Shown here: positions 1 through 9,318 of the stretch, one piece after another
How positions within the stretch are numbered: position 1 is the stretch's first letter
How the letters are laid out: every line of letters begins with the position of its first letter
From: JAPPHA01 sp965220985
GTDB taxonomy: Bacteria > Pseudomonadota > Alphaproteobacteria > Rhodobacterales > Rhodobacteraceae
Assembly (NCBI GenBank): GCA_965220985.1
Contig: OZ244854.1
Span: 310,001 to 374,000, forward strand
DNA: 64,000 bases
Reading direction: 5' to 3'
Translations under genes and position numbers: made by a program
The notes under the pieces: generated by a model
Told to the model about the DNA's origin: nothing
What the model saw: only the letters and a program-made list of their open reading frames with translations
The model's database searches: none

Positions 1-843
1 CGCGGAATTCGTGGTTTCGGGGTCGGGCGAGGCCGTCGCGAATGAGGTGCAGTTGAGAATCAGCGACGGCGGAGCCCGATCGAACAGCGCTTCGAGAGTG
101 GCCGACGAGACCGGATCCCTGAGCGATGCCACAAAAACGGGCATCGGATTGAGCCCCTTGCGCGACAGCGATCCGACCAAGCGGTTGATCGGATGCAGGC
201 CTGCTCCTTGCAGCAGAGCGCGGTAGAACACGATCGGGACAATCGGTGCGTCACCTCCCCAGCGTTGCCGAACCGTCTCGAGATCGCAGACCCCGTCTCC
301 CGGCCAGTAGATGCCCGCCCGCAGCAAGGGACGCGCCAGCGGTGGTCGGTCATGACCTTCGAGCATCGCATTGGCATAACGCAGAAAATTGCGCGCGTTT
401 TCGGCCCCGCCCTCGACAAGATAGGCCCAGAGATTCTCCCAATCCGCGCGTGCAACGTTCGAAAACCTCCACAGCCCTTCGTCCGGCTTGTCGTCACCCG
501 GCAACGCGGCGAAACTCACGCCGGCCTCGCCAAGACGGGCGGCGTACTGTTCCGAGCCGTAAGGCCAGTAGTCCGTTCCCCCAAGAATGCGCGCGATCAC
601 CAACCGGGACCGTGATGCGCAGTCCGTTATGTGGGAATCGACCGACATCGGATGCGAAAGATGCGCGAGATTGGCCAGCCTCAGCGAACCGATGGACTCT
701 CCCAACTCGGAACGCGCTTCCGCAAGCGCCGCGAGTTCCGTGTCGGCCGCCGAGATGAACACGACATCTGCGGGTGACTGGGCAAGGTCGACGGCGCTGG
801 TGCCGTCATCGATCTGACCGGGGCGGGCCTGCAGCAGGTGCAT
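1..843 (-). CDS. cobN: Cobaltochelatase large subunit CobN, N-terminal part (runs off left edge)
   Basis: The reading frame is open from an ATG at 843 to the window edge, 281 codons of a protein that is normally about 1,250 residues. The protein begins MHLLQARPGQIDDG and continues with VVFISAADTELAALAEARS, the typical start of CobN, the large subunit of the ATP-dependent aerobic cobaltochelatase that inserts cobalt into hydrogenobyrinic acid a,c-diamide. Later GIYWPGDGVCDLETV and PIVFYRALLQGAG also fit CobN. The start codon overlaps the stop of the upstream acetyltransferase gene (TGATG), which indicates translational coupling. It is the last visible gene of an operon headed by a cobalamin riboswitch. 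The catalytic and CobS/CobT-contacting parts are outside the window. Assignment rests on recognised sequence; truncation is only by the window edge. Confidence 0.9.
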   Translation of the reverse strand, partial: MHLLQARPGQIDDGTSAVDLAQSPADVVFISAADTELAALAEARSELGESIGSLRLANLAHLSHPMSVDSHITDCASRSRLVIARILGGTDYWPYGSEQYAARLGEAGVSFAALPGDDKPDEGLWRFSNVARADWENLWAYLVEGGAENARNFLRYANAMLEGHDRPPLARPLLRAGIYWPGDGVCDLETVRQRWGGDAPIVPIVFYRALLQGAGLHPINRLVGSLSRKGLNPMPVFVASLRDPVSSATLEALFDRAPPSLILNCTSFATASPDPETTNSA

Positions 844-1295
844 CAATCGAGGCGCTTTTCCATGAAGAGGCTGGCGGGATGCTCCTGATAGTCCCCGAAC
901 CTGCCGCAGCGGACATATCCCCGTCCCTCGTAGAGGCGAACCGCAGCAGCGAGCAGCGGGCCGGTCTCGAGCCTGACCACGTCAAGACCGAGACCTCTGG
1001 CGTCGCTCTCGAGCCGGTCCATCAGCGCCGCGGCAACCCCACGACCGCGACCCGCAGAGCGAACGTACAGCCTCTTGATTTCGCCGTAGCTGCCGCAGTT
1101 GACGAGCGCCACGCACCCGACCGGTTCGCCGTCATCTCGGGCGACCAGAAAGATCGATTGGGCGTTGTCCAGTTCCTCGGGGCTGAATGAAAAACACGCC
1201 TCCGGCGGATAGTGTTCCCGCAAAGCCGCCTCGCTGCCCTCGATCAGCAGCCGTCCCTGTTCGGTCGTCGGGCCTTCGGCTGCGATCGTCAGCAT
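843..1295 (-). CDS. GNAT family N-acetyltransferase inside the cobalamin operon
   Basis: A 150-residue protein with one GNAT fold. The acetyl-CoA loop is visible as RGRGVAAALM (about residues 82-91, the Q/RxxGxG/A pattern), preceded by the strand EIKRLYVRSAG and followed by the typical C-terminal AAVRLYEGRGYVRCGRF. The substrate cannot be told from sequence. It overlaps cobW by 7 bases upstream and cobN by one base downstream, so it is translated as part of the riboswitch-controlled operon. An acetyltransferase between cobW and cobN is not part of the known cobalamin pathway; it may act on a small molecule or protein linked to cobalt or corrinoid handling, or be a passenger. Confidence 0.85.
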   Translation of the reverse strand: MLTIAAEGPTTEQGRLLIEGSEAALREHYPPEACFSFSPEELDNAQSIFLVARDDGEPVGCVALVNCGSYGEIKRLYVRSAGRGRGVAAALMDRLESDARGLGLDVVRLETGPLLAAAVRLYEGRGYVRCGRFGDYQEHPASLFMEKRLD

Positions 1296-2350
1296 GCAGC
1301 GGCCGTCAAGCCTTTCGCGATATCGGTTCGCTCAAGCCCGGACAGGCCGATGACGACAAGCCGTGTCGTCCGATCCTCGCCCTGGCGAAACGGCCGGTCG
1401 AAATGATGCTCGACCCGCGGGCCAACAGCCTGAACCGCCAATCGCATGGGCCGCCCTGTCACCGCTGCAAAACCCTTGACCCTGAGAACGTCATGCTTGC
1501 GGACGGTTGCGCTGACGGCGGCCGCCAGCGCTTCGGGGTCGCGCACCTGCCCGAACTCCACGACGAACGATTCGAAATCGTCGTGATCATGATCGTGGTC
1601 GTGATCGGCGTCGTCGTGATGATGGTGGTGGCTTGCTTCGCGAACATCGATGCTGTCCTCGGCGGCGGCCCGAACCCCAAGCAGGACATCGCACGGCAAC
1701 TCGCCATGACTCGCGGCCACGACCTGCGTGCCGTCCCGGGTTTCCTCCCGAAGGCGGGCAATCAGACCTTCGGCGTCGTTCCCGTCGAGAAGGTCGGTCT
1801 TGTTCACGACGACAATGTCGGCGGACACCAACTGGTCCTCGAAAAGCTCCGCGAGCGGCGATTCGTGATCCAGATTGTCGTCCTCCCGCCTCTGGGCATC
1901 GACCGCATCGGGGTTGTCGACAAATCGCCCTTCGACGACGGCGTTGCCGTCGACGACGACAACGACCCCGTCCACGGTGAGACGGTTTCGGAGCTGTGGC
2001 CAGTTGAACGCCCTGACCAGCGGTTGCGGCAACGCCAGCCCCGAGGTTTCGACCACGATGTGATCGGGGCGCTCGTCACGCGCGAGTATCGACTCCATCG
2101 CGGGAACGAAGTCCTCCGAGACCGTGCAGCAAATGCAGCCGTTGGTCAGCTCGACGATCTCGCCGACATCGCAACACGCGGTCCCGCCGCCTCCCTCGAT
2201 CAAGGCGCCATCGACCCCGAGATCGCCGAACTCGTTGATCACCAAGGCAATCCGCCGCCCCTCCGCATTGGCGAGCATGTGACGAATCAACGTCGTCTTG
2301 CCGGCACCGAGAAACCCCGTCAGCACGGTCACCGGAATGCGCATGGACAC
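1289..2350 (-). CDS. cobW: CobW, G3E-family GTPase metallochaperone
   Basis: A 353-residue G3E GTPase. Walker A is GFLGAGKT (residues 12-19), the metal-binding GCICC motif is at 71-75, Walker B/switch is seen in VVETSGLA, and the base-recognition motif is NKTD. A histidine/aspartate-rich stretch near residues 239-258 lies before the C-terminal CobW_C domain, a usual feature of metal-handling members. The family supplies metal to a client protein using GTP; next to cobN the likely metal is cobalt for the cobaltochelatase. It is the second gene of the riboswitch operon. Related COG0523 proteins handle zinc or nickel, so the metal is inferred from context, not from the sequence itself. Confidence 0.93.
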   Translation of the reverse strand: MSMRIPVTVLTGFLGAGKTTLIRHMLANAEGRRIALVINEFGDLGVDGALIEGGGGTACCDVGEIVELTNGCICCTVSEDFVPAMESILARDERPDHIVVETSGLALPQPLVRAFNWPQLRNRLTVDGVVVVVDGNAVVEGRFVDNPDAVDAQRREDDNLDHESPLAELFEDQLVSADIVVVNKTDLLDGNDAEGLIARLREETRDGTQVVAASHGELPCDVLLGVRAAAEDSIDVREASHHHHHDDADHDHDHDHDDFESFVVEFGQVRDPEALAAAVSATVRKHDVLRVKGFAAVTGRPMRLAVQAVGPRVEHHFDRPFRQGEDRTTRLVVIGLSGLERTDIAKGLTAAAC

Positions 2351-2407
2351 GGCTCCCCCGAAACGAAAGGCATGACGACCCGTTGCGGTCGATCAGTGAA
2401 GGAACGA

Positions 2408-3070
2408 TCAGCCGATCCCGAGGGCGGCGAACGTGGCGCCTTCGATCGTCTCGAGAACAAGGAACGCCCCGACGCCGGCAACAGCGGCGCCGGCAATCCT
2501 CGACCGGGTGGCTCCCACGAGACCCTCTGCCGACCATCCCTGTCCAATCCGCGCGCAGACGGCGCAGATCAGATACTGAATGACAGCCAGCCCCAGCAGG
2601 TAACCGATCAGAACCTGCGTGCCGACCCCAGCTTCCTGAGCGGCAATGGTGCCCCCGAAGGCAGAGCCGTGGAACAGTCCGAATCCGGCAAACAGTCCGA
2701 GCGTCGTCACAAGTCCCGCCGATCTGCCCCAGGCGAGCAACCCGCCAACGCAGAGCAAGGAGAGCGCAACCATCGCCTCGACCACAGGCAGGCCCAAGCC
2801 GTTCGACGCCAGCAGGGTCCCCGCCAGCATGGCAGCGACATAGGCAGCGGGCGCCGAATACGGTCGGACCACGAGCGCCGAGGCAAGACCTGCCGCCATG
2901 ACGAAGAACAGGTGATCAAATCCGAGCACGGGATGTCCCACGCCCGAAAGCAGCCCGTGCATGAACGTCTCCATCGGGGCGCCGGCAAGTGGGTGGTGGG
3001 CAAGGACTGCGCCCGGCACGACAATCAATGCGACCGCAAGAATCGAAAGCAAGCTCGACAGGTATTTCAT
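2408..3070 (-). CDS. HupE/UreJ-type cobalt (nickel) permease
   Basis: A 220-residue membrane protein. An N-terminal signal-like segment ends at a cleavable-looking VLAHHPLAG, so the mature protein would begin with histidines. The family motif HPVLGFDHLFFV is present, then five or six hydrophobic segments, with GLFHGSAFG in the fourth. HupE/UreJ proteins are secondary permeases for nickel or cobalt; those under B12-riboswitch control are taken as cobalt transporters. The ATG at 3070 was chosen because a GGGGGAA ribosome-binding site precedes it and the signal segment starts there; the open frame extends upstream only into leader RNA. First gene after the riboswitch, with 57 bases to cobW. Confidence 0.85.
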   Translation of the reverse strand: MKYLSSLLSILAVALIVVPGAVLAHHPLAGAPMETFMHGLLSGVGHPVLGFDHLFFVMAAGLASALVVRPYSAPAAYVAAMLAGTLLASNGLGLPVVEAMVALSLLCVGGLLAWGRSAGLVTTLGLFAGFGLFHGSAFGGTIAAQEAGVGTQVLIGYLLGLAVIQYLICAVCARIGQGWSAEGLVGATRSRIAGAAVAGVGAFLVLETIEGATFAALGIG

Positions 3071-3184
3071 CAGGTTTCCCCCATGGCACTGGTTTTGGGG
3101 CGATTCCGCTTGCCATGGATGGACCGACACATTGTCTTTACCATCACGGAGCACCCCGTCCGTCTTTGTTGGTCAGCGCTTGCG

Positions 3185-3395
3185 CACTGGCACATGGCAG
3201 GTCTCCTGGCTCGCGGTTCGTCGCGCCGCGTCCGCCTTCCCGGCATCTGCCAGTGGCTCTGGACGCGCGCTCGCCGCTACAGTCGCGGGGGCGGCTGCGG
3301 TCGGAGGCCCCTTGATCATCGGTCGGCCTCTTCCGCATTCCCGTTTCATCCCCGGGCGCTTTGCGCCCGTTTGGGGAACCATGCAAAGCGTGTTG
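3185..3395 (-). promoter_or_regulatory. Adenosylcobalamin riboswitch (RF00174-type)
   Basis: On the minus strand the conserved B12 box AGCCAGGAGACCTGCCA lies at 3195-3211. Upstream in the transcript are GAATGCGGAAG, the core GCCCCCGCGACTGTAGCGG, and GCCGGGAAGGCG, in the standard riboswitch order. The outer stem begins near 3380 with GGTTCCCC. Bound adenosylcobalamin would be expected to shut down expression of the hupE-like, cobW, GNAT and cobN genes. The boundaries are approximate because P1 was not folded computationally. Confidence 0.95.
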
Positions 3396-3626
3396 TGAAC
3401 CTGCTCTTGTTCACGGTCAAGAAAATTCGTGTGCCGATCCTCGCAAAAGCACCGGTCGAATCCCGGAACGCGGCGTTCCATTGAACCGTCCCGCCAGTTG
3501 ACGACGGGATTTCTCCAAACGGCCTCGTTTGCAGCGAACGATGCCGCAGCCAGTTGATTGTTCCGGTTGACAATCGATGGTGTTGAAAGGCAATTCCTTG
3601 CAGCGAACGTGATTGCAGGTGGTTTG
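3396..3626. other. Divergent spacer between the cobalamin operon and smc
   Basis: This holds the start region for the riboswitch transcript (minus) and for smc (plus). A TTGACA hexamer lies at 3567-3572 on the plus strand, but I do not see a convincing -10 partner, so no promoter is called. Long open frames on either strand here are continuations of shadow frames. Confidence 0.4.
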
Positions 3627-6600
3627 GTGCGCTTCGAAAAAATTCGTCTGACCGGATTCAAGAGCTTTGCGGATCCAACCGAGCTGATCATCGCTCACGG
3701 CTTGACCGGGGTCGTCGGACCCAACGGATGCGGCAAGTCGAATCTGCTCGAAGCCTTGCGCTGGGTCATGGGCGAGACCCGTCCGACCTCCGTGCGCGGC
3801 GGCGGCATGGACGACGTGATCTTCGGCGGCACCGACCGACGGCCGCCGCGCGACTTCGCCGAAGTGGTGCTCTCGATCGGCAATGCTGCCGAGGTCGAGG
3901 TGGAAGGCGCCGATTCGGCCCCGTCGCTCGAAGTCACCCGCAGGATCAATCGCGAGGTGGGTTCCGCCTACCGGGTCAACGGCAAGCAGGTTCGCGCACG
4001 CGACATCAGGCGAATGTTCGCGGACTCCTCGACCGGGGCAAACTCCCCGTCGCTGGTGCGCCAGGGGCAGATCGCCGAACTGGTCAACGCGAAGCCCGCT
4101 GCGCGACGCCGGATCCTCGAAGAAGCTGCCGGGATATCCGGGTTGCACCAGCGCCGCCGCGAGGCCGAACTCAAGCTGCAGAATGCGGAGACCAATCTCG
4201 ATCGCGTCGCGGACGTGATCTCGTCGCTCGAATCCCGCCTCAAGTCCCTCGAACAGCAGGTTCGGCAAGCTGCCCGTTACCGCGAAATCGGAGCGACGCT
4301 CCGCAAGAAGGAACAGATTCTGCTCTTCCAGCGCTGGCGGTCCGCCAGCGAAGCGCACGCGGAAGCCACCAAGACGGTTGCCGAGGCGAGAAAGTCCGTC
4401 GACTCCAAGGAAGCCGACGTTCGAGGCGCGATCGAGGAAAGACGGCAGGCCGAGGAGCGGCTCGAGACAGCACGCCAGCATGATCGGGAGGCAACCAGCG
4501 AAGTCGAAAAGCTCCGAATGCGGAGAGCCAACCTCGTCGCCGAGGAAGCCCTGGCGCGCCAGGCGATCGAGCGCCAACAGGCCAATATCCGCCAGCTCGG
4601 GATCGATCTTGATCGGGAATCGGCGCTCGGAACCGATGCCACCGAGTCGATGGCCCGCCTGATTGCCGAACTGGAAGAACTGACGGAAGCGAGCAGCGGT
4701 CACGACGAGGCCATCGAAGTCGCAGGCGTTCGGGCGCAATCGGCTCACGAACGGATGCGCGAGGCCGAGACCGTCTTCGAGTCGCTCTCGAACGCCTTGG
4801 CCCAGCTGGAGGCGGGGCGGCAGTCCGCGGAGAAAAGGCGTGCAGAAGCCGAATCGATGCTCGAACGCAGGACCACGCGAGAGCGCGAGACCTCGGGACG
4901 CATCGATGACGCAAGTACACGACTGAACGACCTCGTCGGCCAGGTCGATTCTGCGTCGGAAGCCGCAGAGGCCGCAAGAGTTCTGGTCGATTCGACCGAG
5001 ACCGAGCTTGCGGATGCCACAGCCGAAACCGCGCGCGCTCAGGCCGAACAGGGCGCCGCATGGAACGCTCACTCCGAATCCGAAGGCAACCTTGCAGCGC
5101 TCGGATCCGAGATCAGCGCCCTGGAACGCGTGCTCGAGGAAACGCGAAAGGACGGCGGACAGCTCCTCGATTCGGTGCGGGTCGATGCAGGATTCGAAGC
5201 CGCATTGGGCGCTGCCCTTGGCGACGACCTGACTCTGCCCGAACTCGCAGGGGATTCCGCATCGGGATGGTCGAAGCTCTCCGACTACGCCGACCCGCCC
5301 GCCTTGCCGCCGGAGGCCACGCCGCTTGCCGAACACGTGGAGTCACCGCCGGTGCTCGCTCGCAGGATGAGCCAAACGGGACTGGTGCCCGCGTCTGACG
5401 GGCCGCGACTGCAGCAAGGCCTCAAGCCCGGGCAACGCCTGGTCAGCCAGGACGGGGACCTCTGGCGCTGGGACGGAATGACCACATCCGCAACCGACGC
5501 GACGTCGCGCGCAACCGAGAGATTCAGGCAGGTCAACCGGCTGGACAATTTGCGGGTTGACCGCGCCAGGGCGGAAACCGGCCTGACTGAATTGGCGACG
5601 GCTCTCGCGACCGCGAGGGAACGACTGACCGCAGCGGTTGCAGCGGAAGGGCTCGCGCGCGACCGTCGCAAACAGGCCGAAGACGGTCTGAGTGAGGCGT
5701 CACGAAACCTGTCCCGCTTCGAAGCCGAACGCGACAAGGTCGCAGCCAACCTCGAGGCACTGACCGCTTCCCGCGAACAGTTGCTCGAAGACATCTCGTC
5801 GGCCGAAGCCGTGATTGCGGAAGCCGAGAGCGGTCTGCACGAGTCGGCGAAGCCCGAGGACATCCAGAGCGATGTCGACGCCGCGCGCGAAAAGCTCGCG
5901 CAGGCCCGTGACGAAATGATGTCGCGCAACCTCGAACGTGACACGCTGCTTCGCGATCACGCCGCGCGACAGGAACGAACGGCAGAGATCGAGGTCGAGC
6001 GCGCGACCTGGTCCGACCGGGCATTGACCACTGCCCAGCGGATTCAGGATCTGGAACACCGCAGGGAACAGGCGGAAGCCGCTTTGGAAGAGGCGAAGGG
6101 GTTGCCCGACGAAATCGCGGCCCGGCGTGACCAGCTGGCCACCGAAGTCGACCGGGCCGAGGCCAGTCGGCAGGCGACATCCTCGCACCTCACCGAGGCC
6201 GACCGCACGGTGCAGGCCTCTGCACAGCGCGAACGCGAGTGCGAACGCGCGGCTTCCGATGCGCGCGAGCAACGTGCCCGTGCCGAGGTCATGCTCGAGA
6301 CATCGGCCGAACAGGAACAAACGGCGCGCGGGCTGATCGAGGCAGAGACCGGCGAATCGCCGCAGTCCTTGGGGAAAGCCCTCGAAGCCGCCTCCGAGGA
6401 ATCGGCGGACAACGACATGACGGCCGACGTCGCGAAGATCGAGGCGGAGATCGCGACCCTTCGACGTCAGCGCGACGCGCTCGGAGCGATCAACCTGCGC
6501 GCCGAAGAGGATGCCTCTGCGCTCGAAACCGAACGCGACGAACTCTCGGGGGAACGAGACGAACTGGTCACCGCCATCGCCCGACTGCGATCCGGGATCT

Positions 6601-7103
6601 CTTCGCTCAACACGGACGGGCGCGCCCGGCTTCTCGAAGCGTTCAACAAGGTCAATGCCAACTTCTCGGGGCTCTTCCAGCATCTTTTCGAGGGCGGGCG
6701 AGCCCGACTCGAGCTGGTCGAAAGCGACGACCCGCTGGAGGCAGGCCTCGAAATCATCTGCCAGCCTCCGGGGAAAAAGCTCTCCACCCTGTCGCTCCTG
6801 TCCGGCGGCGAGCAGACGCTGACGGCAATCGCGCTCGTTTTTTCGGTCTTCGTCGCCAACCCGTCGCCGATCTGCGTCCTCGACGAAGTCGATGCGCCGC
6901 TCGACGATGCCAATGTCGACCGCTTCTGCCGCTTGCTGAGCGAAATGACCGAGCGAACCGACACTCGGTTCCTGATCATCACCCATCACGCCATCACCAT
7001 GGCCCGCATGGATCGCCTGTTCGGCGTGACCATGGGAGAAAAAGGCGTCAGCCAGCTGGTTTCCGTCGATCTGAATCGGGCCGAAGATCTGCTCGATGGG
7101 TAG
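3627..7103 (+). CDS. smc: Chromosome segregation protein Smc
   Basis: With the GTG at 3627 the protein has 1,158 residues, normal for bacterial Smc. It starts VRFEKIRLTGFKSFADPTEL, Walker A is GPNGCGKS (31-38), the ABC signature LLSGGEQTLTAIAL lies near residue 1057 and Walker B ICVLDEVDAPLDDA near 1083. Between the heads are two long charged coiled coils, split by a hinge region around residues 510-650. Smc dimers load on DNA with ScpA/ScpB and organise and separate sister chromosomes. GTG 3627 is chosen by alignment with the family start; an AGGTGG lies only 4 bases upstream, so GTG 3609 or TTG 3624 cannot be excluded. The partner genes scpA and scpB are not in the window. Confidence 0.96.
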   Translation: MRFEKIRLTGFKSFADPTELIIAHGLTGVVGPNGCGKSNLLEALRWVMGETRPTSVRGGGMDDVIFGGTDRRPPRDFAEVVLSIGNAAEVEVEGADSAPSLEVTRRINREVGSAYRVNGKQVRARDIRRMFADSSTGANSPSLVRQGQIAELVNAKPAARRRILEEAAGISGLHQRRREAELKLQNAETNLDRVADVISSLESRLKSLEQQVRQAARYREIGATLRKKEQILLFQRWRSASEAHAEATKTVAEARKSVDSKEADVRGAIEERRQAEERLETARQHDREATSEVEKLRMRRANLVAEEALARQAIERQQANIRQLGIDLDRESALGTDATESMARLIAELEELTEASSGHDEAIEVAGVRAQSAHERMREAETVFESLSNALAQLEAGRQSAEKRRAEAESMLERRTTRERETSGRIDDASTRLNDLVGQVDSASEAAEAARVLVDSTETELADATAETARAQAEQGAAWNAHSESEGNLAALGSEISALERVLEETRKDGGQLLDSVRVDAGFEAALGAALGDDLTLPELAGDSASGWSKLSDYADPPALPPEATPLAEHVESPPVLARRMSQTGLVPASDGPRLQQGLKPGQRLVSQDGDLWRWDGMTTSATDATSRATERFRQVNRLDNLRVDRARAETGLTELATALATARERLTAAVAAEGLARDRRKQAEDGLSEASRNLSRFEAERDKVAANLEALTASREQLLEDISSAEAVIAEAESGLHESAKPEDIQSDVDAAREKLAQARDEMMSRNLERDTLLRDHAARQERTAEIEVERATWSDRALTTAQRIQDLEHRREQAEAALEEAKGLPDEIAARRDQLATEVDRAEASRQATSSHLTEADRTVQASAQRERECERAASDAREQRARAEVMLETSAEQEQTARGLIEAETGESPQSLGKALEAASEESADNDMTADVAKIEAEIATLRRQRDALGAINLRAEEDASALETERDELSGERDELVTAIARLRSGISSLNTDGRARLLEAFNKVNANFSGLFQHLFEGGRARLELVESDDPLEAGLEIICQPPGKKLSTLSLLSGGEQTLTAIALVFSVFVANPSPICVLDEVDAPLDDANVDRFCRLLSEMTERTDTRFLIITHHAITMARMDRLFGVTMGEKGVSQLVSVDLNRAEDLLDG

Positions 7104-7172
7104 ATTCCGGTGCATTGATGACGAAAGAGCGGGAGTGGCCTCGGTCATGACGGCGTTGCGATTGCCGCTCCT

Positions 7173-7925
7173 GTGTCCGAACTGACCCCGGAACTCATTG
7201 CCGCCTCGGTTGTCGCCTTTCTGGTGGCCGGGGTCATCAAGGGAACCGTCGGGATCGGGTTGCCGACGGTTTCGATCTCGCTGCTTAGTCAGTTCCTCGA
7301 CCCACGGCTGGCGATCTCGCTGATCCTGCTGCCGGTCGTGATCAGCAATGCTTGGCAGTGCATCCGATCCGGGCAGTTTGTCGCCACGTTCAGGCGCTAC
7401 TTGGTCATGGCGGTCTGCCTCATCGTCTTCATTTATCTCTCCGCCAGCATGGCCCATCGCATTTCGACCTCGACCCTGACCCTGATCATGGGCGGCGCCG
7501 TCGTCGCCTTTTCGGCGCTTGGGCTGAGTTCCCGCCTGCCAAGGCTGCCCGAACGCTGGGATCGGGTGGGCCAGATCGTCTGCGGTTGCACCGCCGGCGT
7601 TCTCGGGGGAATCACCGCCATCTGGGGACCCCCGCTGATCGTGTTCCTGCTGGCACGACGGGTCGAGAAAGACGACTTTATCCGGGCGATCGGCGTGCTG
7701 TTCACGGTCGGGGGACTGCCGCTGTTCGTGAGTTTCTGGCAAGCTGGTCGCTTCGGCGGCGAGATCGCCTTCGTCTCGGTTCTCATGGTCATTCCAGCCA
7801 TCGCGGGCTTCTTTGCCGGCGAGCGATTGCGGAACACGTTGAACGCAGAACGGTTCCAAACCGTGCTGCTGGTCATGTTCCTGTTCCTGGGACTGAACCT
7901 CGTCCGCCGCGGTCTGCTTCTGTAA
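7173..7925 (+). CDS. TauE/SafE (DUF81) family membrane transporter
   Basis: A 250-residue polytopic membrane protein with about eight hydrophobic segments in two repeats. The conserved repeats GVIKGTVGIGLPTVS near the N-terminus and GGITAIWGPPLIVFLLARR near residue 150 are the family's paired glycine-rich motifs. TauE/SafE proteins are thought to export sulfite, sulfoacetate or other organosulfur anions; the substrate here is not shown. GTG at 7173 is used because the ORF has no closer ATG before the first membrane segment. It lies 69 bases after smc on the same strand and may be cotranscribed, without an obvious functional link. Confidence 0.85.
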   Translation: MSELTPELIAASVVAFLVAGVIKGTVGIGLPTVSISLLSQFLDPRLAISLILLPVVISNAWQCIRSGQFVATFRRYLVMAVCLIVFIYLSASMAHRISTSTLTLIMGGAVVAFSALGLSSRLPRLPERWDRVGQIVCGCTAGVLGGITAIWGPPLIVFLLARRVEKDDFIRAIGVLFTVGGLPLFVSFWQAGRFGGEIAFVSVLMVIPAIAGFFAGERLRNTLNAERFQTVLLVMFLFLGLNLVRRGLLL

Positions 7926-8130
7926 TCCGGAGCGGTTAGCGCCGACCCTTGGCGCGGATTTGCAACTCGCCAGACGCCGATTGTGGCGATGATGTTCACC
8001 GCGCGCGCCGTCGAGCCTGCGCCCGCGATCGATGCCGCGATTGGACGCCCTGTCGCGCCCTTGCAATCGGTCGGGGGCGTCGCCACATGACCCCTCAGAA
8101 TTCGCACATCACACAGTCGGGAGAATCACC

Positions 8131-8787
8131 ATGGCCTTGCGCATCAATGACACGGCACCGGACTTCACTGCGGACACCACCGAGGGTCGGCTGAACTTCC
8201 ACGAGTGGATTGGCGACGGCTATGCGGTTCTGTTTTCGCATCCGAAGGACTTCACCCCCGTGTGCACCACCGAACTCGGCGTCATGGCGGGCATGGCCGA
8301 CGAGTTCGCGAAGCGCAACGCCAAGATCATCGGAATCTCCGTCGACCCGGTCGACGATCACAACCGGTGGAAGTCCGACATCGAAACCGTGTCCGGAAAC
8401 AAGGTCGACTACCCCATGATCGGCGACAGCGACTTGAGCGTGGCGAAGCTTTACGACATGCTGCCGGCGTCTGCCGGAGAGAGTTCGGAAGGAAGAACGC
8501 CCGCAGACAACGCGACGGTGCGTTCGGTGTTCATCATCGGTCCGGACAAGAAGGTGAAACTCTCGTTGACCTACCCGATGACGACCGGTCGGAATTTCGA
8601 CGAGATCCTTCGGGCGCTCGATTCGATTCAATTGACGGCCGATCATCAGGTCGCAACGCCGGCAAACTGGAAGCAGGGCGAAGACGTGATCATCACGCCG
8701 GCGGTATCGAACGAGGATGCGAAGGAAAGATTCGGCGATTTCGACGCCGTTCTCCCCTATCTTCGCAAGACCAGCCAGCCCGGCTGA
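8131..8787 (+). CDS. 1-Cys peroxiredoxin (Prx6 class)
   Basis: A 218-residue peroxiredoxin. The peroxidatic cysteine is Cys45 in HPKDFTPVCTTELG, the exact pattern of the Prx6 group. No second (resolving) cysteine is seen in the protein, and the long C-terminal extension (ATPANWKQGEDVIITPAVS) is that of 1-Cys enzymes, which form head-to-tail dimers. It reduces hydrogen peroxide and organic peroxides with an external thiol. The ATG at 8131 follows a GGGAGAATCACC ribosome-binding site; the open frame continues upstream but without family similarity. Stands alone, convergent with vapC. Confidence 0.94.
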   Translation: MALRINDTAPDFTADTTEGRLNFHEWIGDGYAVLFSHPKDFTPVCTTELGVMAGMADEFAKRNAKIIGISVDPVDDHNRWKSDIETVSGNKVDYPMIGDSDLSVAKLYDMLPASAGESSEGRTPADNATVRSVFIIGPDKKVKLSLTYPMTTGRNFDEILRALDSIQLTADHQVATPANWKQGEDVIITPAVSNEDAKERFGDFDAVLPYLRKTSQPG

Positions 8788-8877
8788 GCCCGCTGGCAAT
8801 TGTCAGTGACCCGCATGCTGCAATCGAACGTCCCTTAAGCGGAGCTGCCATCGAAGCAGTCGAAAGCGTCCCTCGCG

Positions 8878-9318
8878 TCAACCGAGGTCGGGTCCCTTTA
8901 GGTGCAAGGTCGGCAACCCGGACTGTTTGAAAGGGTTCACGATCCTCAATTGGCCTTCGACGAGAAGGCCATCGTGCATGTCTTCGGAATGCAGTTTGGT
9001 GCAGTCGTTCTGCAACGCTGCCGCAACGATCATCGCGTCGCGGACCGAGAACCCGTAGCGTTGTCCAAGCGCGCGTCCGATCTCATGAGTCTCTGGCGTC
9101 ATGTCGACCACGGGGCAGAGCGCGCGGATGCCATCGATGAAGAGGCCTGCCTTCGGCCACGACATGCCGGCCTTGCGGATGCAATTGACGAGCGTTTCGT
9201 TCAGCACCTGAACGCTGATCATCCCTCCCCGGGAGACCAGCTGCTCCGCGACCTCTGCCTTCGGGCCCTGGTCAAGGAGATAGAGGATGATGTTCGTGTC
9301 GAGGAACTCATCGCTCAT
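8878..9318 (-). CDS. vapC: VapC-type PIN-domain toxin
   Basis: A 146-residue PIN-domain protein. Acidic active-site positions are visible: Asp7 in EFLDTNIILY, Glu in QVLNETLVN, Asp in GFSVRDAMIVAAAL and the late SEDMHDGL. PIN toxins are Mg-dependent ribonucleases that cut tRNA or rRNA and stop translation. The start overlaps the end of the antitoxin gene by 11 bases, the usual order antitoxin then toxin. An in-frame ATG three codons upstream (9327) is an alternative. Target RNA is unknown. Confidence 0.9.
   Translation of the reverse strand: MSDEFLDTNIILYLLDQGPKAEVAEQLVSRGGMISVQVLNETLVNCIRKAGMSWPKAGLFIDGIRALCPVVDMTPETHEIGRALGQRYGFSVRDAMIVAAALQNDCTKLHSEDMHDGLLVEGQLRIVNPFKQSGLPTLHLKGPDLG

Noticed and set aside
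60..497. A minus-strand open frame of 145 codons
   Set aside because: It is out of frame with the CobN reading frame that covers the same bases and is recognisable over its full length.
1187..3484. A 765-codon open frame on the plus strand across the cobalamin operon
   Set aside because: It is antisense to cobW, the GNAT gene and the hupE-like gene, which all have clear family motifs; high GC keeps the opposite strand open. It also reads through the riboswitch.
3417..5336. A 639-codon minus frame opposite smc, and the similar 5700-8066 minus frame
   Set aside because: Both are complements of the Smc coiled-coil coding sequence (and of the TauE-like gene); composition is arginine- and glycine-rich with no domain.
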